13,417 nucleotides of DNA from CAYZJD01 sp964478455 (GTDB lineage: Bacteria; Acidobacteriota; Terriglobia; Bryobacterales; Bryobacteraceae): the NCBI GenBank assembly GCA_964478455.1, contig CAYZJD010000090.1:1-13417 (forward strand), in the 5' to 3' direction. The notes beneath the pieces were generated by a model that was not told the DNA's origin, searched no databases, and saw only the letters and a list, made by a program, of their open reading frames with translations. Both the position numbers and the translations under genes were made by a program. Below, piece by piece: positions 7,256 through 13,417 of the stretch (position 1 is the stretch's first letter; each line of letters starts with the position of its first letter).

Positions 7256-8491
7256 TCAGGCTGACCCCTTTCTGTGGATGGCGTGGCGCTGCGTCGGCTT
7301 GTCCGTGCGCGTGTCGGCGATGCGGTTGTTCTCAATCACGATCCCCGTCGCGTGCGGCTCGATCAGGAAACCATAGCCTTCGCGGGCGTTCCCGTTATCG
7401 ATGATGGTGTTGCCGCGAAACGTGTTGCGGTGCCCGCTGTTCTTAAAGGTCTCCCGCCGGAAGTGCACGCCGGCAATCCCGTTGCGCGCCACCGTGTTGT
7501 TGACGAACAGGTTGTCGGTGTCCTTGTGGCCGATGGAGATGCCGTACTGGCCGTTCTCCTCGATCACGTTGTCCGTGAACTCCCCGTGCCGCACCCGCCA
7601 GCACAGGAACAGGCCGATCTGCCCGTTGTGGTGCGTCCGGCAGTTCTTCACCACCGGCCGGTTGCTCCCGGTGCCGGGATGGATGCCGAGGCCGGTGTTG
7701 CCGTGCGACTCGCAGTCGAGCACGCGGATGTTGTCCGTGATCTGAAACGAGATGCCGTCGCCGTTGTAGTTCCGCGCCACGCAGTTCCTCACGGTGACGT
7801 TCCGTGAGTTGTAGATATAAATGGCTCCACCGCGGCACCCGTCGATGTACCCGTTCTCGTCCTTGTTGCCGTCCACGGTGACGCCTTCCAGCACGACGTT
7901 CTCCGCGTTCACGACGCACAGGATGGGAAACGTGTTCTGGATCCGGGCATGCTGCTCCTCGAGGTTGTAATCCCGAAGCGTGGTGGGATGGATGCGGATC
8001 AGGTTCCCCTCGACGGCGGTCACCGTCGTCACGCTCACGTCCCAGCCGGACCGCTCGACATCATCCAGGATGGTGACGCCCATCCCCGGACGGAACTTCG
8101 CGGCTTCGGCGACGCGCAGTTGCGATTCGCCGTAGTCGCCGTCCTCGGCCAGCGCGCTTTCGACGCCGCGCCCTTTCTGCAAAATGGTCTTGCCGGGCTC
8201 TCCGCGCACGGTGACGCCGGAGGGAATGAATACACTGTTCTCCATCGAGTACGTGCCGGCCCCGATCACCAGCGTGTCACCCGGCCGGAGCATGTCCGCC
8301 GCCTTCTGGAGCGCGGCGTTGTCCGAGCCCATCACATGGGCGCTGCCCGACTGGGCGACCGCGATAGTGCGCGGCGCAGGCTGCGAGGAGCGATTCGGAT
8401 TACAGGCGAGGGTTCCTGCGAGCAACAGAGCCATGCCCGCCGGGGCAAGATGCAGAGTTCTCACTGACATGATTCGTGTCCATGCAAGCAT
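7256..8491 (-). CDS. Right-handed parallel beta-helix repeat protein, probable lipoprotein
   Basis: The 411-residue product starts with a signal peptide: basic residues, a hydrophobic core MALLLAG at about 20-26, then TLAC with C30. The cysteine followed by a Ser/Pro-rich linker suggests a lipoprotein, although the -3 residue is Thr rather than the usual Leu. Residues about 57-105 contain the pectate-lyase-like opening (LQKAADMLRPGDTLVIGAGTY, GVTVRGEPGKTIL). About ten parallel-beta-helix coils follow from 190 to 395, recognisable by recurring NVTVRNC, NIRVLDC, NTVARNG and GIVIENNRI units. This fold occurs in polysaccharide lyases and carbohydrate-binding surface proteins; no catalytic residues can be assigned. 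GAAGGGG (8499-8505) precedes the start by seven bases and overlaps the upstream stop codon. An ATG at 8470 is an alternative start. The C-terminus ends abruptly after the last coil (see findings). Confidence 0.85.
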   Translation of the reverse strand: MLAWTRIMSVRTLHLAPAGMALLLAGTLACNPNRSSQPAPRTIAVAQSGSAHVMGSDNAALQKAADMLRPGDTLVIGAGTYSMENSVFIPSGVTVRGEPGKTILQKGRGVESALAEDGDYGESQLRVAEAAKFRPGMGVTILDDVERSGWDVSVTTVTAVEGNLIRIHPTTLRDYNLEEQHARIQNTFPILCVVNAENVVLEGVTVDGNKDENGYIDGCRGGAIYIYNSRNVTVRNCVARNYNGDGISFQITDNIRVLDCESHGNTGLGIHPGTGSNRPVVKNCRTHHNGQIGLFLCWRVRHGEFTDNVIEENGQYGISIGHKDTDNLFVNNTVARNGIAGVHFRRETFKNSGHRNTFRGNTIIDNGNAREGYGFLIEPHATGIVIENNRIADTRTDKPTQRHAIHRKGSA

Positions 8492-8503
8492 ACAACAGCC
8501 CCT

Positions 8504-9697
8504 TCAAAGAGGCGTCGCCATCCGCTTCCCCCGGCAGATCGTAAGCCGGCTTACCAGGCGCTTCGATGCGGTGACGGTGTTCTTCTGGGAATCGACGAGC
8601 TGGAACTGCCCTTCTTCCATCGCCAACAGAGCGATGTCGGCCGGCGCGTCCGGCTCGAGCGTGCCGAGCTTCGGAATGCGATTGACCACCGCCGCCGGCT
8701 TGGCCGTCGCGCGCGCGAGCACGTCCTCCAGACTCAGGCCGAGATAGAGGAACTTCGAGAGCGTGGTCGGCATGTCGTACACCGGACCATTGATGTTGAG
8801 ATTGTAGACATCCGTCGAGATCGAATCGGGCAGGAAGCCGGCGTCGATCGCCTTCCGGGCGACTTCAAAGTTGAAGCTGCCGAGCCCGTGGCCGACGTCG
8901 AACAGCACGCCGCGCTCGCGGGCCTCGCGCACGCCGGGCTTCAGCTTCCCCTCCTTGTCGAGAATGCCGAGCGTGTGCGCGTTGAAACAGTGCGTCACCA
9001 CGTCTCCCGGCCGCAGCAATTCCATCACCTGCGGCGTCTCGGGTGGGGCGGAACTGATGTGGACCATCAGCGGAATCTTGAACGTGTCACCCCACTCGCG
9101 GGCGATCTTGAGGAAATCGAGGCTGTAGCGGCCGTTCATGTTCGAGCCAACGTAGACCTTCACGCCCAGCACAATGTCCCGATTGTTGACTACCGCCTGA
9201 GCGGTGCGGCTCATCCCATCCCGAACGTACTTCACCACGTCTACATCCGGGTTGCGCAGATTCGAGTACAAGTGCACATAGCCGAAGATGCGCGACTGCT
9301 GCGGGGCCACGATGAAGCGTCGGAAGCCCGCCACCTGCTCCGGGCCGAAACTGCCGGCATCCACCCACGTGGCCACGCCGGACCGGGCGGCCAGCGGGTC
9401 GGCCTCGATGCTCAGCCCGGAGGCCCCGTGGTAGCAGTGGGTGTGCAGATCGATGAGACCGGGCGTGACGTAGAGTCCACTGGCGTCGATCACGTCGAGA
9501 CCGCGCCCGGCCGGGATGCTCGGCTCGATAGCGGCGATCTTCCCGTCCAGAACGGCGACGTCGGCGCGGCGCCGGTAACCGCGCGACGGGTCGATCACCT
9601 CCCCGTTGCGAATGAGGATGTCATGGCGGCGCTCCTGCTGCGCAGCAGCGGCAGCGGGCAGGGCGGCTAGCGAGCGAAGAAAGCTGCGGCGGTGCAT
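8504..9697 (-). CDS. Tat-signal amidohydrolase/deacetylase-family metallohydrolase (dihydroorotase-like)
   Basis: The 397-residue protein opens with MHRRSFLRSL and an Ala-rich stretch to about residue 19, a twin-arginine-like signal. The rest is an amidohydrolase-superfamily TIM barrel with a complete two-metal site: DLHTH (H85, H87), K180 in GVKVYVG as the probable carboxylated lysine, MVHIS (H213), THCFNAH (H236) and STDVYN (D296). The C-terminal LGTLEPDAPADIALL segment is the usual superfamily ending. The spacing and the motifs VTPGLIDLHTHCYHG and PETPQVMELLRPGDVVTHCFNAH fit the amidohydrolase/deacetylase subgroup, in which natural substrates are mostly unknown (acetylated or cyclic amides). 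An export signal on this fold argues against a pyrimidine-pathway role. AGGA (9705-9708) is seven bases before the ATG. It is followed after 12 bases by the beta-helix gene, so the two form one transcription unit. Confidence 0.9.
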   Translation of the reverse strand: MHRRSFLRSLAALPAAAAAQQERRHDILIRNGEVIDPSRGYRRRADVAVLDGKIAAIEPSIPAGRGLDVIDASGLYVTPGLIDLHTHCYHGASGLSIEADPLAARSGVATWVDAGSFGPEQVAGFRRFIVAPQQSRIFGYVHLYSNLRNPDVDVVKYVRDGMSRTAQAVVNNRDIVLGVKVYVGSNMNGRYSLDFLKIAREWGDTFKIPLMVHISSAPPETPQVMELLRPGDVVTHCFNAHTLGILDKEGKLKPGVREARERGVLFDVGHGLGSFNFEVARKAIDAGFLPDSISTDVYNLNINGPVYDMPTTLSKFLYLGLSLEDVLARATAKPAAVVNRIPKLGTLEPDAPADIALLAMEEGQFQLVDSQKNTVTASKRLVSRLTICRGKRMATPL

Positions 9698-9720
9698 GGA
9701 AGCATCCTAGCAGGCTTCGA

Positions 9721-9865
9721 GGACAGACTCGCCGCCTGTCCCCACAAGCGCCAACTTGGGGGCTCTGGCATGGAGTGGCGCAGGCCCTTGGCCTGCGTGG
9801 ACAGCCGAAACCGCCCGTCCCGCAGCCGGCGACCGCCCACAAGTCACGTGAGCGGCCTGTCCCCA
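9721..9865. repeat. Inverted-repeat cluster between the carbamoylputrescine amidase and metallohydrolase genes
   Basis: The 171-base gap between these minus-strand genes contains GGACAG/CTGTCC (9721-9726 with 9736-9741), a perfect CGCAGGCC/GGCCTGCG hairpin with a CTT loop (9779-9786 with 9790-9797), and two direct copies of GCCTGTCCCCA (9734-9744 and 9855-9865). No T-tract follows the strong hairpin on the minus strand, so it is not a standard intrinsic terminator. The pattern fits a dispersed REP-like element. Confidence 0.45.
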
Positions 9866-9868
9866 GTC

Positions 9869-10756
9869 TCAGTCCACCCACCTCTTCAGCACCGGCGCAT
9901 ACGCGTCGATGCGGCGGTCGCGGAGGAACGGCCACTGGCGGCGCACCTCCTCCACCCGGCGCGGATCGATCTCGGCAATCAGAGTCTCCTCCCGGTCCGG
10001 GGCGGTTTCCGCGACGATCTCGCCGAACGGGCCCGCGACAAAGGAATCGCCCCAGAACTCCAGCCCCTGCTCCGGCGGGCCTTCATACCCGGTGCGATTC
10101 ACCACGGCGACATAAACGCCATTGGCGATGGCGTGGCCGCGCTGGACGGTGCGCCAGGCGTCGAGTTGTCCCGCGCCGTGCTGCGCCTTCTCCGACGGGT
10201 GCCAGCCGATCGCCGTGGGGTAGAAGATAACGCTGGCGCCGCCGAGCGCCGCCAGCCGCGCCGCCTCGGGAAACCACTGGTCCCAGCAGATCAGCACAGC
10301 GATGGGGCCGTAGCGCGTGTCGAAGAGAGGAACACCGAGATCCCCGGGGCTGAAGTAGAACTTCTCGTAGTAAAGCGGATCGTCCGGGATGTGAAGCTTG
10401 CGGTAGAGGCCGAGCATCTCCCCGCCCGCGTCGATCACCGCGGCGCTGTTGTGGTAGACGCCCGCGGCGCGCCGCTCGAACACGGGCGCGACGATCGCCA
10501 CGTCCAGTTCCCGCGCCAGGCGCGAGAGCGCGTCCGTGGTCGGACCGGGGACGGGCTCCGCGAGCGCGAACTGGGCCGCGTTCTCCTCCCGGCAGAAGTA
10601 CTGTGAGCGGAACAGCTCCTGAAGGCAGATCACCTGCGCGCCCCGGCCGGCCGCTTCGCGGATGCGCCACTCGGCCTTTGCCAGGTTCTGATTGGGATCG
10701 TGCGAGCACGACATTTGCACGAGTCCGGCGCGGAATGGGGACGGTGAAGTCGGCAT
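9869..10756 (-). CDS. aguB: N-carbamoylputrescine amidase-like carbon-nitrogen hydrolase
   Basis: The 295-residue protein is a full-length nitrilase-superfamily hydrolase with the Glu-Lys-Cys catalytic triad: E47 in CLQELF, K120 in YRKLHIPD and C157 in LICWDQWFPEAAR. Residues DDPLYYEKFYFSPGD, GWHPSEK and RGHAIANGVYVAVVNR match the N-carbamoylputrescine amidase group. That enzyme converts N-carbamoylputrescine to putrescine, CO2 and ammonia in the agmatine route of polyamine synthesis. No signal peptide is present, so it is cytoplasmic. Agmatine deiminase, its usual partner, is not in the window. It follows the URO-D-family gene on the same strand after a 67-base gap. No convincing ribosome-binding site precedes the ATG, yet the first residues (AGLVQMSC) are the normal family start, so the ATG at 10756 is retained. 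Some close relatives act on other carbamoyl or amide substrates. Confidence 0.88.
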   Translation of the reverse strand: MPTSPSPFRAGLVQMSCSHDPNQNLAKAEWRIREAAGRGAQVICLQELFRSQYFCREENAAQFALAEPVPGPTTDALSRLARELDVAIVAPVFERRAAGVYHNSAAVIDAGGEMLGLYRKLHIPDDPLYYEKFYFSPGDLGVPLFDTRYGPIAVLICWDQWFPEAARLAALGGASVIFYPTAIGWHPSEKAQHGAGQLDAWRTVQRGHAIANGVYVAVVNRTGYEGPPEQGLEFWGDSFVAGPFGEIVAETAPDREETLIAEIDPRRVEEVRRQWPFLRDRRIDAYAPVLKRWVD

Positions 10757-10823
10757 TAGTCTACGATTGTTTCACGCCAGCCGGCTGCCCAGGCCGGCCC
10801 ACCGAAGTAGCTCTCGTGCATGC

Positions 10824-12005
10824 TCACCCCAACGCCGCCACTCGGTCCGTGATGTAGCACAGCCGGTCGTATTCGGCGTCGGCGGTGACCATGTCGCTCA
10901 CGCCCAAAATGAAGCGCGTCGACCGGCCGTGCCGCTCGACGAGTTCGTCCACAAAGCGGCGCAGATCCTCGAACGTCGCGCTGCCCGCGCACAGCAGCAC
11001 CGACGGGATCCCTCCCCAGATCGCGACCCGGCCGCGGAACGCATCGAGGTAATCCTCCAGGCTCATGCTGGTCATGGGCGCGGGACAAACCGAGTCGGCG
11101 ACGTCGAACCCGGCCTCCAGATACAGCGGAATCAGCCTGCGGTTCTCCCCGTCGGTGTGCGTGGCCAGGAACTTGCCCCTCCGGTGGAGCGCCTCTGCGT
11201 AATCGCGCAGCGCCGGCAGAATGTGTTTCCGGAAGAAAGCGGGGTAGGTGATCGAGTCGTCGTAATTGGCGCCCAGCAGCACGACCTCGGCCGGCGAATC
11301 GGCGACCACCCGCTTCATGCTCTCGTAAAACGGCGTCATCGCATCGGCGAGCGCCGCCACTTTCTCCGGATAATCGGCGCACGCGTAGAAGAACTGCTCG
11401 AGCGTCATGAATTCCTTCATGATGTGCTGCACCGGCGAGGCAGTGCCGAGCGTGTAGCCGATCACGATGCCGCGCTCGCCGGCTTCGTCTCTGAGGGCTG
11501 CGTAGCCTTCGCGCTGGGGCTCCACGGCGGCGTGCGAAAAGATCCACGCGACGACATCGAAGTCCTTGGGCTCGCGGATCGCGTGCTCCGTGATCCAGGG
11601 CATCGAGGCGCCCGCGTCGAGCATCTCGTCGGTGAACAGGTACGCCGTGCGGATCGACCCGGCCGGCGTGTGATACTCGACAACGGTCTCGCGCCCGCGC
11701 CGGCACACGCGGCGCTCGGTCCCCTCGAACTCGTACCTGTATGTGAGCGTGGGAAGCTGGAACACCCCGAGCGCGCGGTCGATCATGTGCGTTTCATCGC
11801 GGATGTCGGTGTAGTCGGGAATGACGCCATACTGGGCGACGCCCATGCGCCGCACGATCTCTCCCAGCGGCAGGTCCCGGAACTCCGTTGGCAGCGTGCC
11901 GTAGCGTTTGCGGGCGCGGTGCCAGAACTCGAGCCGCGGCGCCCAGGGAATGCGATCGACGGCTTCGCCGCGGATGGCGGCCAGGATGCGCTGGCGGTCG
12001 GTCAC
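10824..12005 (-). CDS. Uroporphyrinogen decarboxylase (URO-D) family protein, GTG start
   Basis: The 393-residue product has the URO-D barrel: TDRQRILAAIRGEAVDRIPW at the N-terminus, GTASPVQHIMKEFMTLEQFF (about 187-206), FLATHTDGENRRLIPLYLEAGFD (about 279-301) and IWGGIPSVLL (329-338). The start is a GTG at 12005, chosen because GAGGAG (12010-12015, minus strand) lies four bases upstream. The frame remains open much further, but only over antisense sequence of the transporter gene. It is too divergent for a haem-pathway HemE. Corrinoid-dependent methyltransferase relatives use an HxC...C zinc site; here the equivalent is H283-T-D285, with C307 and C339 further on, so that site is incomplete or altered. 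The substrate is unknown. It is divergent from the transporter gene and probably leads into the carbamoylputrescine amidase gene downstream. Confidence 0.85.
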   Translation of the reverse strand: MTDRQRILAAIRGEAVDRIPWAPRLEFWHRARKRYGTLPTEFRDLPLGEIVRRMGVAQYGVIPDYTDIRDETHMIDRALGVFQLPTLTYRYEFEGTERRVCRRGRETVVEYHTPAGSIRTAYLFTDEMLDAGASMPWITEHAIREPKDFDVVAWIFSHAAVEPQREGYAALRDEAGERGIVIGYTLGTASPVQHIMKEFMTLEQFFYACADYPEKVAALADAMTPFYESMKRVVADSPAEVVLLGANYDDSITYPAFFRKHILPALRDYAEALHRRGKFLATHTDGENRRLIPLYLEAGFDVADSVCPAPMTSMSLEDYLDAFRGRVAIWGGIPSVLLCAGSATFEDLRRFVDELVERHGRSTRFILGVSDMVTADAEYDRLCYITDRVAALG

Positions 12006-12041
12006 GGCTCTCCTCGTCGGGATACGATAACACGGAGCGGC
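12006..12041. promoter_or_regulatory. Compact divergent start region of the URO-D and transporter genes
   Basis: Only 36 bases separate the GTG of the URO-D gene from the ATG of the transporter, and this space holds both ribosome-binding sites: GAGGAG on the minus strand (12010-12015) and GGAG on the plus strand (12034-12037). A loose -10-like TACGAT is at 12022-12027. Promoters must therefore overlap the opposite coding sequences or give very short leaders. Confidence 0.45.
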
Positions 12042-13283
12042 ATGTCCGAAACGAGCGGCGCGGATGAGCGGCAGCGGCTGGCGTGGGCGCTCGCCGCGCT
12101 GCTGTTTGCGGCCTCCGTGCTCAACTACGTCGACCGTGCGGTGCTGGGCGTCCTGATGCCGCAGGTCAGGGGCGACCTGAGACTTTCCAACACCGAGTAC
12201 GGGCTGGCGGTGAATTCCTTCCTGACGATGTACGCCGTCTTCTACGTCCTCGGCGGCAGGCTCAGCGACTGGTTCGGTTACCGGCGCACGGTTATCTGGA
12301 GCATCACGGTGTGGTCCCTGGCCAACATGCTGCACGGCGCGGTGCAGGGGCTGCGCGGCCTGTGCATATTCCGCGCCATGCTCGGCGTCGGCGAAGGAGG
12401 GTTCTATCCAGCCGCTATCCAATGCGCGACGGTGTGGTTTCCGCCGGAGAAACGGGCGAAGGTGATCGGCCTGCTGCTGGCGGGTCTGAGCGTGGGGACG
12501 CTGCTGACCCCGCCGGTTGCCGCTTGGATCTTGATTCACTACGGGTGGCGGGCGGCCTTCGTCGCCACGGGCGCCGCGGGCCTGCTGTTGCTGCCGCCGT
12601 GGCTCTGGCTCCACCGTGGGCGGCGGACGAACCGCACCGAGCCAGGCAAGCCGGCCAAGCCCGTCGGCGAAGCTCCCCTCCGTCTCGCGGATGTCTTCCG
12701 GTCATCGAAGTACTGGTGCATCCTGGCGGCGCGGTCCATGAGCGATGCCGCCTGGTACTTCTACCTGTTCTGGATGCCCGGCTATTTCCAGGATGTGCGC
12801 GCCTTCGATCCGGCCATGGTGGGCCGCTTCCTTTGGATTCCGTACTTCAGCGCCGGCGCCGGAGCCATTGTGGGCGCCTGGTTCTCCAGCCGGCTCATGC
12901 GGGCCGGAGCAAGTTCGGACCGTGCTCGTAAGACCGTGCTGTTTCCGTCTGCGGCGCTGGCCTCGCTCGGGGCCTTTGTCTTCCTCGCGCCCGGGCCGCC
13001 GGCGGCGCTGGCGCTGGCGAGCCTGGCGCTCTTCGCCCACCAGTCCTGGTCGTCGAATCTGCACACGGCGATCACGGAGATCAGCCCGCGGGCCCACGTC
13101 TCCGTCCTCTACGGCGTGACCGGCGCGGCCGGGACGCTGGCGGGCGCGGTCGCGCAGCCTCTCATCGGGCGGATTGTTGACACCCAGGGCTATGGCCCCG
13201 CCTTCGCCGCCGCCGGCCTGGCCTACGTGGCGGCGATGGTTCTCCTTGGACGCGCGGGCAAAATCGAGCCGATTCAGCCGTAA
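12042..13283 (+). CDS. MFS transporter, ACS (anion:cation symporter) family, sugar-acid type
   Basis: The 413-residue membrane protein has twelve predicted transmembrane segments in two halves joined by a basic loop at about 190-222. Family signatures are LNYVDRAVLGVLMP (27-40), LSNTEYGLAVNSF (48-60), the MFS motif A GGRLSDWFGYRR (71-82) and FRAMLGVGEGGFYPA (110-124). They place it among ACS transporters such as hexuronate, galactonate and glucarate proton symporters. GGAG lies four bases before the ATG at 12042. The frame extends upstream by several hundred codons, but only through sequence antisense to the URO-D gene. A sugar-acid substrate is expected from the family but cannot be read from the sequence. 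It is divergent from the URO-D gene and ends 24 bases before a long inverted repeat. Confidence 0.9.
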   Translation: MSETSGADERQRLAWALAALLFAASVLNYVDRAVLGVLMPQVRGDLRLSNTEYGLAVNSFLTMYAVFYVLGGRLSDWFGYRRTVIWSITVWSLANMLHGAVQGLRGLCIFRAMLGVGEGGFYPAAIQCATVWFPPEKRAKVIGLLLAGLSVGTLLTPPVAAWILIHYGWRAAFVATGAAGLLLLPPWLWLHRGRRTNRTEPGKPAKPVGEAPLRLADVFRSSKYWCILAARSMSDAAWYFYLFWMPGYFQDVRAFDPAMVGRFLWIPYFSAGAGAIVGAWFSSRLMRAGASSDRARKTVLFPSAALASLGAFVFLAPGPPAALALASLALFAHQSWSSNLHTAITEISPRAHVSVLYGVTGAAGTLAGAVAQPLIGRIVDTQGYGPAFAAAGLAYVAAMVLLGRAGKIEPIQP

Positions 13284-13307
13284 GATAAGACTCCGTCTTG
13301 TCACTTC

Positions 13308-13412
13308 AGTCAAAATCCGGTGGCAGGCTTCGCTGCCCCGAGCCCACGTTCAGTTCTTTCAATGGCTTGCGCTCCTTGCGAGTGGCAGCGTTGCCTGTCA
13401 CCGGTTTTGACT
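13308..13412. repeat. Long imperfect inverted repeat downstream of the transporter
   Basis: The left arm (13308-13337) and the reverse complement of the right arm (13384-13412) agree over about 30 bases with three mismatches and one single-base gap, separated by 46 bases. Both arms begin AGTCAAAA and end CGCTGCC. Each arm also carries its own small inverted repeat: GGCAG/CTGCC at 13322-13337, and GGCA/TGCC at 13384-13395. No T-tract follows, so a simple intrinsic terminator is unlikely. A REP/BIME-like or MITE-like element is more plausible. The window ends five bases beyond the right arm. Confidence 0.6.
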
Positions 13413-13417
13413 TCGAC

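Noticed and set aside
9779..9797. Intrinsic terminator for the carbamoylputrescine amidase gene
   Set aside because: The stem is strong, but the minus-strand sequence after it has no T-tract.
10692..12041. Long N-terminal extension of the transporter frame
   Set aside because: It is antisense to the carbamoylputrescine amidase and URO-D genes, shows no domain, and the family N-terminus with its ribosome-binding site begins at 12042.
12006..12614. N-terminal extension of the URO-D family frame
   Set aside because: It is antisense to the transporter gene and has no family similarity. The GTG at 12005 has a strong ribosome-binding site.
13308..13412. Integron attC site
   Set aside because: The length would fit, but the RYYYAAC and GTTRRRY core boxes expected at the ends are absent and no integrase or cassette is nearby.
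1..13417. CRISPR array, tRNA, rRNA, complete insertion sequence or prophage genes
   Set aside because: No regularly spaced direct repeats, tRNA-like cloverleaf sequence, transposase, integrase or phage structural gene was seen.

Overview
The window is GC-rich, densely coded bacterial DNA. It has no rRNA, tRNA or other phylogenetic marker. The gene mix suggests Acidobacteriota, Bryobacterales/Solibacter type: twin-arginine-exported DUF362 and metallohydrolase proteins, a secreted GH36 glycosidase, an orphan URO-D-family protein, an ACS-type sugar-acid transporter and hairpin-rich intergenic repeats. This assignment is inference.

Left part (1-4985): a VOC/glyoxalase-fold protein cut by the window edge converges on an exported two-gene unit read leftward. 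That unit is a secreted GH36 alpha-galactosidase followed after 19 bases by a Tat-exported DUF362 protein. Divergent from it is a cytoplasmic proline-iminopeptidase-like alpha/beta hydrolase.

Middle (5104-7255): an apparently intact AbiE-type (type IV) toxin-antitoxin pair on the minus strand, antitoxin AbiEi first and toxin AbiEii second, with a 14-base overlap. A perfect inverted repeat lies across the antitoxin start codon and is a good candidate for the autoregulatory operator. Behind it, on the opposite strand, is what looks like the stump of a second, different AbiEii-type nucleotidyltransferase gene that stops at its first active-site motif. A small field of hairpins follows. This is the accessory, defence-like part of the window and its most interesting segment.

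Right part (7256-13417): three minus-strand transcription segments. A Tat-exported amidohydrolase/deacetylase-type metallohydrolase is translationally coupled to a probable beta-helix lipoprotein. A URO-D-family protein is followed by an N-carbamoylputrescine amidase homologue. An ACS-family MFS transporter is transcribed divergently from the URO-D gene, with only 36 bases between the two start codons. The window ends in a long imperfect inverted repeat of about 30-base arms downstream of the transporter.

Most of the window is ordinary nutrient-scavenging and housekeeping content. I found no CRISPR array, complete transposon, prophage or clearly new multigene system. The observations worth checking concern the AbiE locus, the second broken toxin gene and the inverted-repeat elements.
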